Origin: Lancefieldella sp. Marseille-Q7238
Lineage (GTDB): Bacteria; Actinomycetota; Coriobacteriia; Coriobacteriales; Atopobiaceae
Length of the DNA stretch: 64,000 nt
NCBI RefSeq assembly: GCF_949152215.1
Contig: NZ_OX424407.1
Coordinates: forward strand, 624,530 to 688,529
Direction of reading: 5' to 3'
The notes under the pieces are model-generated. The model was not told the DNA's origin. It ran no database searches and worked only from the letters and a program-made list of their open reading frames with translations. The translations under genes were made by a program, and so were the position numbers. Positions 43,249 to 51,077 of this stretch are shown here, piece after piece. Positions within the stretch are counted from its first letter, which is position 1. Each line of letters starts with the position of its first letter.

Positions 43249-43346
43249 GTCATATCTCCTTTTTGAATGGCGTGGTCTTCACGCCTGGGCGCAAGCGCCC
43301 GCTTGTACATCAATCGACACCTACGTGCCGTGTTCTTATGCTGCTG

Positions 43347-43868
43347 TTACGCAGCGTTTTTCTGGTCTGCGATTGCAGACAGAGCTGTTGCAAGAGCCCT
43401 TGCGGGACCTGCGGTAACCTGTGCAATACCGGAAAGCGGGCTTGCGGCGACAAACACAAACTTCGCGATAAGCTCCTCGCGAGAAGGAAGATCCGCGTAC
43501 GCTTGCGCGTCACTTGCAGACAGAGCCTGGCCATCGGCGATGCCGCCAATAAACTCAAGCTTCTTGAGCGTCTTGGCCTTCTCCTTGATAACCTTCGCTG
43601 CATCAACAGGATCATCCTCGAAGAAAACGTATGCGCATGTACCGGCGAGCATATCGTCGATCTCGGGCATGCCGGCGTTTTTGAGGGCAATCTTGACGAT
43701 ATTGTTCTTGTACACCTTCATCTCGGAGTGCGCCTCGCGAAGCGCGCGACGAAGCTCCTGGGTCTCCTTGACGGAAAGACCGCGGTAGTCGATGACAAAA
43801 ACACCCTTGGAGCCCTCCAGAGACGCGGAGACCTTCTCGAGCATATCAACTTTAGACTGTGCTGGCAT
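43347..43868 (-). CDS. rplJ: 50S ribosomal protein L10
   Basis: L10 anchors the L7/L12 stalk and binds its own mRNA leader to control rplJ-rplL. The 173-residue protein has the conserved GVFVIDYRGLSVKE segment (about 19-32) and a C-terminal helix for L12 dimers. GGAGG lies upstream of ATG 43868. The leader described at 43929-44040 fits autoregulation. Confidence 0.96.
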   Translation of the reverse strand: MPAQSKVDMLEKVSASLEGSKGVFVIDYRGLSVKETQELRRALREAHSEMKVYKNNIVKIALKNAGMPEIDDMLAGTCAYVFFEDDPVDAAKVIKEKAKTLKKLEFIGGIADGQALSASDAQAYADLPSREELIAKFVFVAASPLSGIAQVTAGPARALATALSAIADQKNAA

Positions 43869-43928
43869 TCAGTACACCTCCTTCATTCACGCATCAGGCA
43901 CGAACGCCACGCGGTTAGCCCTCTACAT

Positions 43929-44040
43929 GAAAAGACCTCGCTCTGCAACCAAAGCGAGGTCTGAGGATACTATCTTCAAGACCACCTCGGCAGGCGGGAG
44001 AACCCTTTAAGCCTTATCGGCACCGGCTGTCTTTGGCAGC
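43929..44040 (-). ncRNA. L10 leader (ribosomal protein leader with attenuator hairpin)
   Basis: The transcript contains the L10 leader hallmarks AAGACAGCCGGTG (44033-44021) and CGCCTGCCGAGGTG (about 43996-43983), which form the L10-L12 binding fold. They are followed by a perfect ten-pair hairpin (AGACCTCGCT with AGCGAGGTCT, 43933-43962) and TTTT. It lies 60 bases before rplJ. Excess L10 binding the leader should favour the terminator; this is the Firmicutes-type mechanism. Confidence 0.8.
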
Positions 44041-44101
44041 GGACGTGCAAATGCAAGACAGGCGTCTTGCGGATGATATTCTCCCACGCAATCCCCTGTC
44101 G

Positions 44102-44125
44102 CGTCAACCCAAAACGGCATTTTCT
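44102..44125 (-). promoter_or_regulatory. Candidate -35 of the rplJ-rplL promoter
   Basis: TTGACG (44107-44102, minus strand) lies in front of the L10 leader and behind the rplA terminator. The -10 is weak: GAGAAT at 18-base spacing, or TATCAT at 22. A promoter is required here by the terminator upstream. Confidence 0.4.
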
Positions 44126-44154
44126 CATGATTTCTTTCGTACGCGATGCCGTAT

Positions 44155-44184
44155 AAAAAATGAGGCCCGAAATATCGGACCTCA
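44155..44184 (-). terminator. Intrinsic terminator of rplK-rplA
   Basis: A ten-position stem (TGAGGTCCGA with TCGGGCCTCA, one wobble) is followed by six T. It lies 90 bases beyond the rplA stop and separates rplK-rplA from rplJ-rplL. Confidence 0.9.
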
Positions 44185-44273
44185 TCTGCACGTACTTCTT
44201 TATTGCCTTTGTCGCTCGTATCGAGAAGAACACACGCGAAGCGTACAAGCCGCACACGCGCCCGTCTGAGGCG

Positions 44274-44981
44274 CTAGTCCTCCATGAAATTGCGAACCTT
44301 GGTGGGGTCAACCTTGATGCCAGGGCCCATCGTGGAAGAAATGACAACGGACTTGACGTATTTACCCTTTGCAGAAGAAGGCTTCACACGCAGAATCTCA
44401 GTCAAAAGCGCGCCGTAATTCTCGACAAGCTGCTGAACCTCAAAGGAAGCCTTGCCCATAGGAACATGGCAGATACCATAGCGGTCGGCGCGATACTCAA
44501 CGCGGCCGGCCTTGAGTTCGGAAACCATCTTGGCGACATCCATAGTCACCGTGCCAAGCTTGGGGTTAGGCATAAGACCACGAGGTCCAAGGATGCGGCC
44601 AAGCTTGCCGACCTTACCCATCATCTGGGGAGTCGCAATCGCCGCGTCAAAGTCAAGATTGCCCTTTTCGACCTCGGCTACAAGCTCGTCGCCGCCAACA
44701 AGATCAGCGCCGGCAGCCTCAGCCTCACGCGCCTTCTCGCCCTCAGCGAACACGGCTACACGAACAGTCTTGCCGGTGCCGTGAGGAAGGGAAATGGAAC
44801 CACGGACGTTCTGGTCCGCTTTGCGGGTATCGACGCCAAGACGAATCGCGACTTCAACCGTCTCATCGAACTTCGCGCTTGCAAGCTCTTTGGCAAGAGT
44901 CATTGCTTCTTTAGGGGTGTAGAGCTTTGCGCTCTCGACCTTTGCTGCGGCGGCAGCATAATTCTTTCCGTGCTTTGGCAT
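44274..44981 (-). CDS. rplA: 50S ribosomal protein L1
   Basis: L1 forms the mobile stalk at the tRNA exit side and can repress its own operon. ATG 44981 gives 235 residues starting [16 protein letters not shown], with CAGGAGGTG upstream; 14 residues of the longer frame are excluded. The signature segment ([20 protein letters not shown], about 123-142) is intact. Followed by a terminator. Confidence 0.97.
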   Translation of the reverse strand: MPKHGKNYAAAAAKVESAKLYTPKEAMTLAKELASAKFDETVEVAIRLGVDTRKADQNVRGSISLPHGTGKTVRVAVFAEGEKAREAEAAGADLVGGDELVAEVEKGNLDFDAAIATPQMMGKVGKLGRILGPRGLMPNPKLGTVTMDVAKMVSELKAGRVEYRADRYGICHVPMGKASFEVQQLVENYGALLTEILRVKPSSAKGKYVKSVVISSTMGPGIKVDPTKVRNFMED

Positions 44982-45105
44982 AGTAGCACCTCCTGTGGTC
45001 AACGAGCTCACGCTCTCCCACATCTTGACCGCGCTGTATGCGCAGTCGCTTTCAGAGAAGCATCAGGCCGGCTACGCAGACGCGCGGCCGGCGAGAAGAA
45101 CAACG

Positions 45106-45534
45106 TTACTCGGCGATGGTAACGCCCATGGAACGGGCGGTGCCAGCGACGACTTTCTTTGCCGCCTCAATGTCGTTGGCATTGAGATCGGGCATCTTGA
45201 TCTCAGCAATCTTAGTAAGCTGCTCACCGGTAAGCTGGCCTACTTTATCACGCTGAGGAACGCCTGAGCCGCTCTTGAGCTTGAGCTCTTTCTTGATGAG
45301 CTGAGCCGCGGGCGGAGTCTTGGTAATAAAGTCAAACGAGCGGTCCTCATAGACTGAAATCTCAACTGGGATAATATCTCCGGCCTTGTCCTGCGTAGCG
45401 GCGTTAAACGCCTGGCAGAACTGCATGATATTGACCTGAGCGGCACCCAGAGCCGGTCCTACCGGAGGCGCAGGGTTTGCCTGACCTGCAGGAATCTGAA
45501 GCTTTATGAAGTTAACAACCTTCTTAGCGGGCAT
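45106..45534 (-). CDS. rplK: 50S ribosomal protein L11
   Basis: L11 forms the GTPase-associated centre and is needed for RelA sensing. ATG 45534 gives 142 residues starting [20 protein letters not shown], with AGGAGG upstream. The N-terminal proline-rich segment ([11 protein letters not shown]) is the thiostrepton site. It follows nusG by about 100 bases and precedes rplA. Confidence 0.97.
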   Translation of the reverse strand: MPAKKVVNFIKLQIPAGQANPAPPVGPALGAAQVNIMQFCQAFNAATQDKAGDIIPVEISVYEDRSFDFITKTPPAAQLIKKELKLKSGSGVPQRDKVGQLTGEQLTKIAEIKMPDLNANDIEAAKKVVAGTARSMGVTIAE

Positions 45535-45637
45535 GTTACTCCTCCTGAATATCCTGAATACGTACGTTTGCGATCTATCATCGCGCTCTTCCTGAGAAGC
45601 AATCCTCAAAGAGGCAGGTCAAGCGGATTTACCACAG

Positions 45638-46192
45638 TTAATCCTTTACGGAAATCTGATCAAGCGTAAGCTCAACCGGAGTTTCTCGTCCAAAGATGGT
45701 AAGCATGACTTTAATCTTGCCGGATTCGGCGTTGACCTCAGACACGATACCGTCAAAATCTGCCAGCGGTCCTGAAAGCACATGAATTGACTGACCAACT
45801 TCAACATCGGTAGTCACGCGCTTTACGACAGCTGCGTCAGTCTTGCCGCCGGAACGGCGCATCATCTTATTGAACTCTTCACGACGAAGCGGCGAAGGCT
45901 TCCCGTTGACGCCCAAAAAACCGGTAACGCCAGGGGTATTGCGAACGACCGACCACGTGTTGTCATCAAGCTCCATGCGCACGAGAACATATCCGGGATA
46001 GAACTTGACCTCTTTTGTGGAAGTCACGTCCTTCTCGCCACGCTTTTTAACTTCAGTGACCATTTCGCCGGGAGCCTGAACGTCCACAACCGCGTCCTGA
46101 AGGCCGTACGCCTCTACGCGATGCTCAAGATCATTCATAACCTTGTTCTCGTACCCGGAATAGGTGTGAAGAACATACCAATGCTTTGCCAT
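45638..46192 (-). CDS. nusG: Transcription termination/antitermination factor NusG
   Basis: NusG binds RNA polymerase through its N-terminal domain (KHWYVLHTYSGYENKV start) and S10 or Rho through the C-terminal KOW domain (VLSGPLADFDGIVSEV, about 125-140). The 184-residue protein has no long N-terminal extension, unlike many Actinobacteria. It starts two bases after secE. Confidence 0.97.
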   Translation of the reverse strand: MAKHWYVLHTYSGYENKVMNDLEHRVEAYGLQDAVVDVQAPGEMVTEVKKRGEKDVTSTKEVKFYPGYVLVRMELDDNTWSVVRNTPGVTGFLGVNGKPSPLRREEFNKMMRRSGGKTDAAVVKRVTTDVEVGQSIHVLSGPLADFDGIVSEVNAESGKIKVMLTIFGRETPVELTLDQISVKD

Positions 46193-46194
46193 AC

Positions 46195-46563
46195 CTATCC
46201 CCTCAGCCCCGTGAACGCAACAAGACCGGCCACAATGCCGGTATCTACCAGGAAGGTAACAAGACCGAAGAAGATGATCATGCCGATAACAGCAACCGAC
46301 CAGTTAGCGAGCTCAGTTCTGGTTGGCCACACAACACGGTGCATCTCAGTGCGGACGCCGGCAAAATAGTTTTTGATCCGTCCGAAAAAGCCAGGATTGT
46401 TCTTACGCTCAAGCGCCTTTTCCTGCTTTGCGGATGCTTTTGCAACTTTGGCGGGCTTAGCCTCCGCGACAGAAGCGTGTTCGGCCTGCGTTGCTTCACG
46501 CTCTGCGCGCTGCGCGGCACGGGCTTTGCGGGCGCTTCTTTTGTTACGCTCTCGGTTTGCCAT
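46195..46563 (-). CDS. secE: Protein translocase subunit SecE
   Basis: SecE clamps SecY. The 122-residue protein has a charged, alanine-rich N-terminal extension (1-57), the conserved amphipathic helix (FAGVRTEMHRVVWPTR, about 67-82) and one transmembrane segment (about 88-112). It lies between tRNA-Trp and nusG. Confidence 0.95.
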   Translation of the reverse strand: MANRERNKRSARKARAAQRAEREATQAEHASVAEAKPAKVAKASAKQEKALERKNNPGFFGRIKNYFAGVRTEMHRVVWPTRTELANWSVAVIGMIIFFGLVTFLVDTGIVAGLVAFTGLRG

Positions 46564-46634
46564 CCCTTAATTCCTTTCGGAGTCTCAAACATGCAAACCG
46601 GCCCACCCTTACGGGTAAGGCCGGTGGTCTTATC

Positions 46635-46710
46635 TGGCAGGCCAGGAAGGACTCGAACCCTCAACAAACGGTTTTGGAGACCGCCGCTCTACCATTGGAG
46701 CTACTGGCCT
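46635..46710 (-). tRNA. trpT: tRNA-Trp (CCA anticodon)
   Basis: A 76-nucleotide cloverleaf with acceptor AGGCCAG/CTGGCCT, anticodon loop CTCCAAA (anticodon CCA), T loop TTCGAGT, discriminator G and encoded CCA. It sits between rpmG and secE, a position seen in many bacteria. Confidence 0.97.
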
Positions 46711-46725
46711 AGATGACTCACTGGC

Positions 46726-46875
46726 CTAGCGAGTCTCACGGTGTACCGTGTGCTTGTGGCACCACGGGCAGTACTTCTTCAACTCCATACGATCGGGGTT
46801 GTTGGACTTGTTTTTGTCCGTAGTGTAATTACGACGCTTGCACTCAGTGCAGGCGAGAGTAACGAGTGTACGCAT
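46726..46875 (-). CDS. rpmG: 50S ribosomal protein L33 (zinc type)
   Basis: A 49-residue L33 starting [19 protein letters not shown] and ending [14 protein letters not shown] and CPWC supply four cysteines for zinc, so it is the C+ form. ATG 46875 is preceded by AGGAGG. It lies immediately before tRNA-Trp and secE and has its own promoter. Confidence 0.95.
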   Translation of the reverse strand: MRTLVTLACTECKRRNYTTDKNKSNNPDRMELKKYCPWCHKHTVHRETR

Positions 46876-46927
46876 TATGCCTCCTGAACACGGTCACGTG
46901 TTAATCCGAAATGTGACGCGATTGATA

Positions 46928-46957
46928 AGTCTATTACCTAGCAGCGTCCTCTGTCAA
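46928..46957 (-). promoter_or_regulatory. Promoter for rpmG-tRNA-Trp-secE-nusG
   Basis: A consensus TTGACA (46957-46952) is followed after 18 bases by TAGACT (46933-46928) on the minus strand, between the tuf terminator and rpmG. Confidence 0.75.
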
Positions 46958-47015
46958 TAAAAACTATTTCTTCAATAACAAAACATGTATAACTGTCTGA
47001 TCAAACACTGTCTGA

Positions 47016-47047
47016 CATAAAAACCCGGCACCTTGAGGGTGCCGGGT
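47016..47047 (-). terminator. Intrinsic terminator of tuf
   Basis: A perfect 12-pair stem (ACCCGGCACCCT with its near complement AGGTGCCGGGT, short loop) is followed by TTTTT. It lies 41 bases beyond the tuf stop. Confidence 0.93.
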
Positions 47048-47088
47048 CACTAGTACCAATGGTTGTGTAAACCCGTTGATAGCTCAGG

Positions 47089-48294
47089 TTACTCAATAAT
47101 GGTGGAAACACGGCCGTCGCCGACAGTGTGGCCGCCCTCGCGGATAGCGAACTTGAGGCCTGCCTCCATAGCAATCGGGTGAATGAGCTCGCAGCCAACG
47201 GTGATGTGGTCGCCAGGCATAGCCATCTCAACCTTGCCGCCATTAGCGTCGGTGAGCTCATAGATATCACCGGTGACGTCAGTAGTACGGAAGTAGAACT
47301 GAGGACGATAGCCGGAGAAGAACGGCGTGTGGCGGCCGCCCTCGTCCTTGGTCAGAACGTAAACCTCACCCGTGAACTTCTTGTGTGGGGTAACGCTGCC
47401 GGGCTTGCAGAGAACCTGACCGCGCTCGATGTCCTCGCGCTTAACACCACGGAGAAGGATACCGACGTTGTCGCCTGCCTCACAGAAGTCCATGGTCTTA
47501 CGGAACATCTCGATGCCCGTAGCAACAGACTGCTGCGTGGGTTTGATGCCGACAATCTCAACGGGCTCGTTGAGCTTAAGCTCACCACGCTCAACACGGC
47601 CGGTAGCAACGGTACCACGACCAGAAATGGTCATAACATCCTCAATTGCCATCAGGAAGGGCTTCTCGTTGTCGCGAGCAGGCGTTGGGATGTAGGAATC
47701 AACGGTGTGCATGAGCTCGCGGACGGACTCCATCCACTTCTCCTCGCCGTTGAGGGCGCCGAGAGCGGAACCACGGACGATAGGAAGATCGTCTCCGGGG
47801 AAGTCATACTCGGACAGAAGGTCACGGGTCTCCATCTCAACAAGGTCAATGAGCTCTTCGTCATCAACCATATCGCACTTGTTCAGGAAGACGATGATGT
47901 AAGGAACGCCAACCTGACGTGCAAGAAGAATGTGCTCGCGGGTCTGAGCCATAGGACCATCGGTAGCAGCAATAACGAGGATTGCGCCGTCCATCTGAGC
48001 TGCACCAGAAATCATGTTCTTGATGTAGTCTGCGTGACCTGGGCAGTCAACGTGAGCGTAGTGACGCTCCCATGTCTCGTACTCAACGTGAGCAACGGAA
48101 ATAGTAATACCGCGCTGACGCTCTTCGGGAGCCTTATCGATGTTCTCGAAGGCAGTGAAGTCTGCCTTGCAGCCTTCGGTCTCAGAGAGAACCTTAGTGA
48201 TAGCTGCGGTAAGGGTGGTCTTACCGTGGTCGACGTGACCAATGGTACCGATGTTTACATGTGGCTTAGAGCGGTCAAACTTTTCCTTGGCCAT
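47089..48294 (-). CDS. tuf: Elongation factor Tu
   Basis: EF-Tu brings aminoacyl-tRNA to the ribosome with GTP. The 401-residue protein starts [14 protein letters not shown], has the P-loop GHVDHGKT (19-26), DCPGHADY and NKCD, and complete domains II and III. ATG 48294 has AAGGAGG seven bases upstream; an ATG six bases earlier is too close. It is cotranscribed with three upstream tRNAs, as in the E. coli tufB operon, and is not next to fusA. Confidence 0.98.
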   Translation of the reverse strand: MAKEKFDRSKPHVNIGTIGHVDHGKTTLTAAITKVLSETEGCKADFTAFENIDKAPEERQRGITISVAHVEYETWERHYAHVDCPGHADYIKNMISGAAQMDGAILVIAATDGPMAQTREHILLARQVGVPYIIVFLNKCDMVDDEELIDLVEMETRDLLSEYDFPGDDLPIVRGSALGALNGEEKWMESVRELMHTVDSYIPTPARDNEKPFLMAIEDVMTISGRGTVATGRVERGELKLNEPVEIVGIKPTQQSVATGIEMFRKTMDFCEAGDNVGILLRGVKREDIERGQVLCKPGSVTPHKKFTGEVYVLTKDEGGRHTPFFSGYRPQFYFRTTDVTGDIYELTDANGGKVEMAMPGDHITVGCELIHPIAMEAGLKFAIREGGHTVGDGRVSTIIE

Positions 48295-48399
48295 TGCCAT
48301 TCCTCCTTCTGGAACTAACCCTCGGGCTAGACCGTGGTAAAACTTCCTTTTATACTCCAACGGCGTATATACATTGCTGTATGTACCCCGTAAAGAATC

Positions 48400-48476
48400 T
48401 GGTACCGGTGACTGGATTCGAACCAGTGACATCGCGGGTATGAGCCGCGTGCTCTAACCAGCTGAGCTACACCGGC
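48400..48476 (-). tRNA. tRNA-Met (CAT anticodon)
   Basis: A 77-nucleotide cloverleaf with acceptor GCCGGTG/CACCGGT (G1 facing U72, a wobble), anticodon loop CTCATAC (anticodon CAT), T loop TTCGAAT and encoded ACCA. The paired first position argues against an initiator. A lysidine-modified Ile tRNA with a CAT anticodon cannot be excluded. Confidence 0.9.
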
Positions 48477-48495
48477 ATCGGTGCGCGCTTGAGAG

Positions 48496-48571
48496 TGGAG
48501 CCCGCGACCGGATTTGAACCGGTGACCTCTTCGTTACCAACGAAGTGCTCTACCTACTGAGCTACACGGGC
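48496..48571 (-). tRNA. tRNA-Thr (GGT anticodon)
   Basis: A 76-nucleotide cloverleaf with acceptor GCCCGTG/CGCGGGC, anticodon loop TTGGTAA (anticodon GGT), T loop TTCAAAT, discriminator T and encoded CCA. It lies two bases from tRNA-Tyr. Confidence 0.96.
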
Positions 48572-48572
48572 G

Positions 48573-48656
48573 TGGTGGGGATACTTGGACTCGAACCAAG
48601 GAACCCAGAGGGAGCGGATTTACAGTCCGCCGCAGTTGCCGCTGTGCCATATCCCC
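48573..48656 (-). tRNA. tRNA-Tyr (GTA anticodon)
   Basis: An 84-nucleotide class II tRNA with acceptor GGGGATA/TATCCCC, anticodon loop CTGTAAA (anticodon GTA), a long variable arm and encoded ACCA. It is the first gene of the tRNA-tuf unit. Confidence 0.96.
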
Positions 48657-48730
48657 ATGTGCTCTTTTCAAGCTCCTACTAGGCAAGATATACAGAAAAT
48701 ATCTCCGTTCTCCACCTCGTAAGCGGGAAA

Positions 48731-48759
48731 ATAATACGTTGCTTCTTTGCTCTTGTCAA
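48731..48759 (-). promoter_or_regulatory. Strong promoter for tRNA-Tyr/Thr/Met-tuf
   Basis: A consensus TTGACA (48759-48754) and TATTAT (48736-48731) with ideal 17-base spacing on the minus strand lie 75 bases above tRNA-Tyr. It is the best match to the consensus in the window. Confidence 0.85.
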
Positions 48760-48839
48760 CGTAAACCACGCGCCCGGGCGTATCTTATCAAAAAATCTCC
48801 ATTTCTTAACGAGAAGTGCTTTGGTATATTGTGCGCTTC

Positions 48840-49622
48840 TTATTTCTTCCCCACTAGGAGTTTTGAATCCGTGAGCATGAGCCAACGACTTTCGCGCATA
48901 CTCATGAACTTTCCTGAGGCCGTATCTAAAAGCTCCACACTCTCGTAACCCTCATCTTTCAGGCTCTGTATAAATGTCTGCATATCGCCATAGCGCCGAG
49001 GACTCATAAGATCATGTATGGCAAAGGTACCGCCTTTTTTAAGTACGCGGAGCGTTTCGCGCAGAAGCTGCTGTCGATCAACACGAGCTATATTGTGGTA
49101 AACGTAATTGCTGACAACCGCATCGAAAGTCTCGTCAGCAAAATCAAGTTTTACGGCATCGCCTGCTTGAAACGAAGCATTGCCGATCTTCTCGGCACGA
49201 GCATTGTTCTCGCACAGACGCTTACTGAACGAAGCGTACTCCTTTCCCCAGCGGTCAATCCCGATCATTGACGCTTGAGGATTTGCTTTTGCACAAGCTA
49301 TGGTCAAAGCTCCGCTTCCGCAGCCAACATCAAGTCCCAAACCACCCTGAGGAAGCTGCACGTATGCGGCCACGCCTTCAACGATGTCTTTTGAAAGATG
49401 TCGCCTGCCACGATACGAAAACGCACGATATGCAAAGGCTGCCCATAAGAAGAACAAGCTGAACGCAACAAATGCCGCTCCAAAAAGAATCAGTGCGCCG
49501 AGACGAATGCCCTGTATAGTCCCACTCATTTTGCATATCACCACGCCGACAAGCGCCACGAGAGCTCCGCCTCCCAAAGCTGCCAACATACCCCGTGGAA
49601 TCCAATTCTTATAGTCAGACAT
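48840..49622 (-). CDS. Membrane-anchored SAM-dependent methyltransferase
   Basis: A 260-residue class I methyltransferase with two N-terminal transmembrane segments (about 10-30 and 40-62) tethering a cytoplasmic domain. The SAM motif is LDVGCGSGAL (97-106); an acidic GIDRW follows at about 122, and FDAVVSNYVYHNI at about 165-177 is motif IV. ATG 49622 has AAAGGA upstream; an ATG 15 bases earlier overlaps that site. The fold resembles UbiE/type-11 methyltransferases. The substrate is unknown; a membrane lipid or quinone is possible. It stands alone between tRNA genes. Confidence 0.8.
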   Translation of the reverse strand: MSDYKNWIPRGMLAALGGGALVALVGVVICKMSGTIQGIRLGALILFGAAFVAFSLFFLWAAFAYRAFSYRGRRHLSKDIVEGVAAYVQLPQGGLGLDVGCGSGALTIACAKANPQASMIGIDRWGKEYASFSKRLCENNARAEKIGNASFQAGDAVKLDFADETFDAVVSNYVYHNIARVDRQQLLRETLRVLKKGGTFAIHDLMSPRRYGDMQTFIQSLKDEGYESVELLDTASGKFMSMRESRWLMLTDSKLLVGKK

Positions 49623-49690
49623 CCTATTTCCTTTCATATTTCATATGAATAGTTCATAGAGCCTCATACGATATCGACCTGTACAGGGCG

Positions 49691-49750
49691 CTGGTTTACG
49701 CTAGCTAGTAATGGCTAGCGCTGGTTCGTGATGGCTCACGCTAGCTAGTG
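49691..49750. repeat. GCTAGC-rich imperfect tandem repeats
   Basis: GCTGGTT followed by GCTAGCTAGT occurs twice (49691-49710 and 49721-49750), the copies of CGCTAGCTAGT being 40 bases apart, with ATGGCT variants between. It lies between the methyltransferase gene and the tRNA-Thr terminator. Function unknown. Confidence 0.6.
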
Positions 49751-49802
49751 CTAGGCATATATTGTAAACGATGGCTAACTTATTGGAAGCACACAGAAGT
49801 AA

Positions 49803-49830
49803 TAAAAACCTGCCGGGAAACCCAGGAGGT
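49803..49830 (-). terminator. Intrinsic terminator after tRNA-Thr (TGT)
   Basis: In the transcript ACCTCCTGGG pairs with CCCGGCAGGT (one mismatch, one wobble), followed by TTTTTATT. It begins ten bases beyond the tRNA. Confidence 0.8.
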
Positions 49831-49840
49831 CAAAATGCAA

Positions 49841-49916
<76 letters not shown>

Positions 49917-49932
49917 TTTTGATGCGTGAGTA

Positions 49933-49961
49933 ATGATACCGAGTTTTATCGGAGGAGTCTA
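49933..49961 (-). promoter_or_regulatory. Promoter candidate for tRNA-Thr (TGT)
   Basis: TATCAT (49938-49933) with TAGACT 17 bases upstream (49961-49956) on the minus strand lies about 17 bases before the tRNA. The -10 is good and the -35 is moderate. Confidence 0.5.
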
Positions 49962-50489
49962 GGGGCATTTTATTGAAAGTTACTTCTCTTGGAAAACTCA
50001 CAAATAATAGTGCTCAAGCTGTTCCATTGAACGCCTGTGAGGACACGGCCACGGTGTACAGGGCAGAATGCTCTTCTCGCCACTGACCGAGGTACTGCCG
50101 TTAGCTGTGGCCCGGCAAGCCGAGGGTTGTTGCCAACCGCGATTGCCGACAATTGAAATCGCCACTAAACGAAGTTACGGCGAGCCAAATCCACCACTAA
50201 ACGAGAATTTCTGGAATCTGCCGGAAATCGACTGTTTAGTGGTGGTTTTAAGAGACGGATGGTCATGAAAACCACAAGTAAACGATTGCTGCGGGGCATT
50301 TCGGACGAGTACTCCAAGCGGATACTCCAAGCGAGCGAGCTAATAAGCAGACGAGCAACAGCGCATGGTAGCCGCACGTGGTACAGCTGCAAGCAGGTGT
50401 TTTAGGCAAGAACAACGCTGGGATACCTGAGATTCCTGGGATAGCTGGGATAGCTTGAGTCGCTGGAACAGCCGGGACAGCTACAACCC
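49962..50489. other. Gene-free region with repeats between tRNA-Thr and the NYN gene
   Basis: About 530 bases without a supported gene. It holds one copy of the recurrent CTTCTCGC word (50073-50080), a long inverted repeat (50192-50246) with related CACTAAACGA pieces nearby (50163-50172), and a nine-base tandem repeat next to the NYN stop (50418-50490). It looks like an accumulation of small repeats or a decayed region. Confidence 0.6.
50192..50246. repeat. 55-base two-part hairpin (CCACCACTAAAC inverted repeat)
   Basis: Outer arms CCACCACTAAAC (50192-50203) and GTTTAGTGGTGG (50235-50246) are perfect complements. Inside, ATTTCTGG and CCGGAAAT pair around a six-base loop. Partial copies of the arm occur at 50162-50172 and near 50270-50282. 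It may be a REP-like or MITE-like element, a terminator or a structured RNA. Confidence 0.7.
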
Positions 50490-50490
50490 C
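50418..50490 (-). repeat. Nine-base tandem repeat beside the NYN gene
   Basis: Units such as CTGGGATAC, CTGAGATTC, CTGGGATAG, CTGGGATAG, CTTGAGTCG, CTGGAACAG and CCGGGACAG follow each other with a strict period of nine. On the minus strand they would encode an Ala-Ile-Pro/Ala-Val-Pro repeat in a frame shifted from the NYN gene. Confidence 0.7.
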
Positions 50491-51077
50491 TACTGATCCA
50501 GCAGATCCCAAAGGCGTTGTCGCTGCTCGGGAGACAGACGATCCTCCAAAGTCATACGCGTACGACCTGTTTCACGCTGTAAATCATCAATAGCCGTATC
50601 ACTCACCTCAACATCACGAACAAGCGCAGCACTTGAAATGCGTGTCACCTCACCGGGACCAAAACCGACCGTTGAACGAACATCCTTATCGGAAGTGACA
50701 AGAGAAACGGATCGACCGGCTTCCCGCGCTTCCGTAACCAGTTTTTCGATAACGGTATCCGCACTCTGATTAGGCTTTGAGAAAATGAGTTTGACGCCGG
50801 CTCGCGAACGATCGGGGCGTTCAGGGTTTACGTTACCTGCCCCGTCAAACACAATGACCGCCTTGTATCGATGATGCGCAAACGTCGCCACATCGGAAAT
50901 GAGTGCCTCACGAGCGCGAATAAAGGGATCGCTGTCCATATGATATGCAGCATCCGCCGAGCTCAACAAGCCGTCGGCTTGATTTGCCTCATCAATCAGA
51001 CCTTCATAGCGAGCGGTGGCGTGCATCACGTTATAGCCGTCAACGATGAGAAGTTCGCGTTCTTCTCGCACAGACAT
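50490..51077 (-). CDS. NYN-domain endoribonuclease (Rae1/YacP family)
   Basis: A 195-residue protein of the NYN/PIN-like nuclease fold. The N-terminal LLIVDGYNVMHA (about 9-20) carries the first catalytic aspartate and VIVFDGAGN (about 74-82) a second; a third acidic site is VTSDKDVRSTV (about 130-140). In Bacillus the same gene after rlmB encodes Rae1, which cuts mRNA inside ribosomes. ATG 51077 overlaps the rlmB stop by one base (TAATG), giving coupled translation. A tandem repeat just past its stop is in another frame. Confidence 0.88.
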   Translation of the reverse strand: MSVREERELLIVDGYNVMHATARYEGLIDEANQADGLLSSADAAYHMDSDPFIRAREALISDVATFAHHRYKAVIVFDGAGNVNPERPDRSRAGVKLIFSKPNQSADTVIEKLVTEAREAGRSVSLVTSDKDVRSTVGFGPGEVTRISSAALVRDVEVSDTAIDDLQRETGRTRMTLEDRLSPEQRQRLWDLLDQ

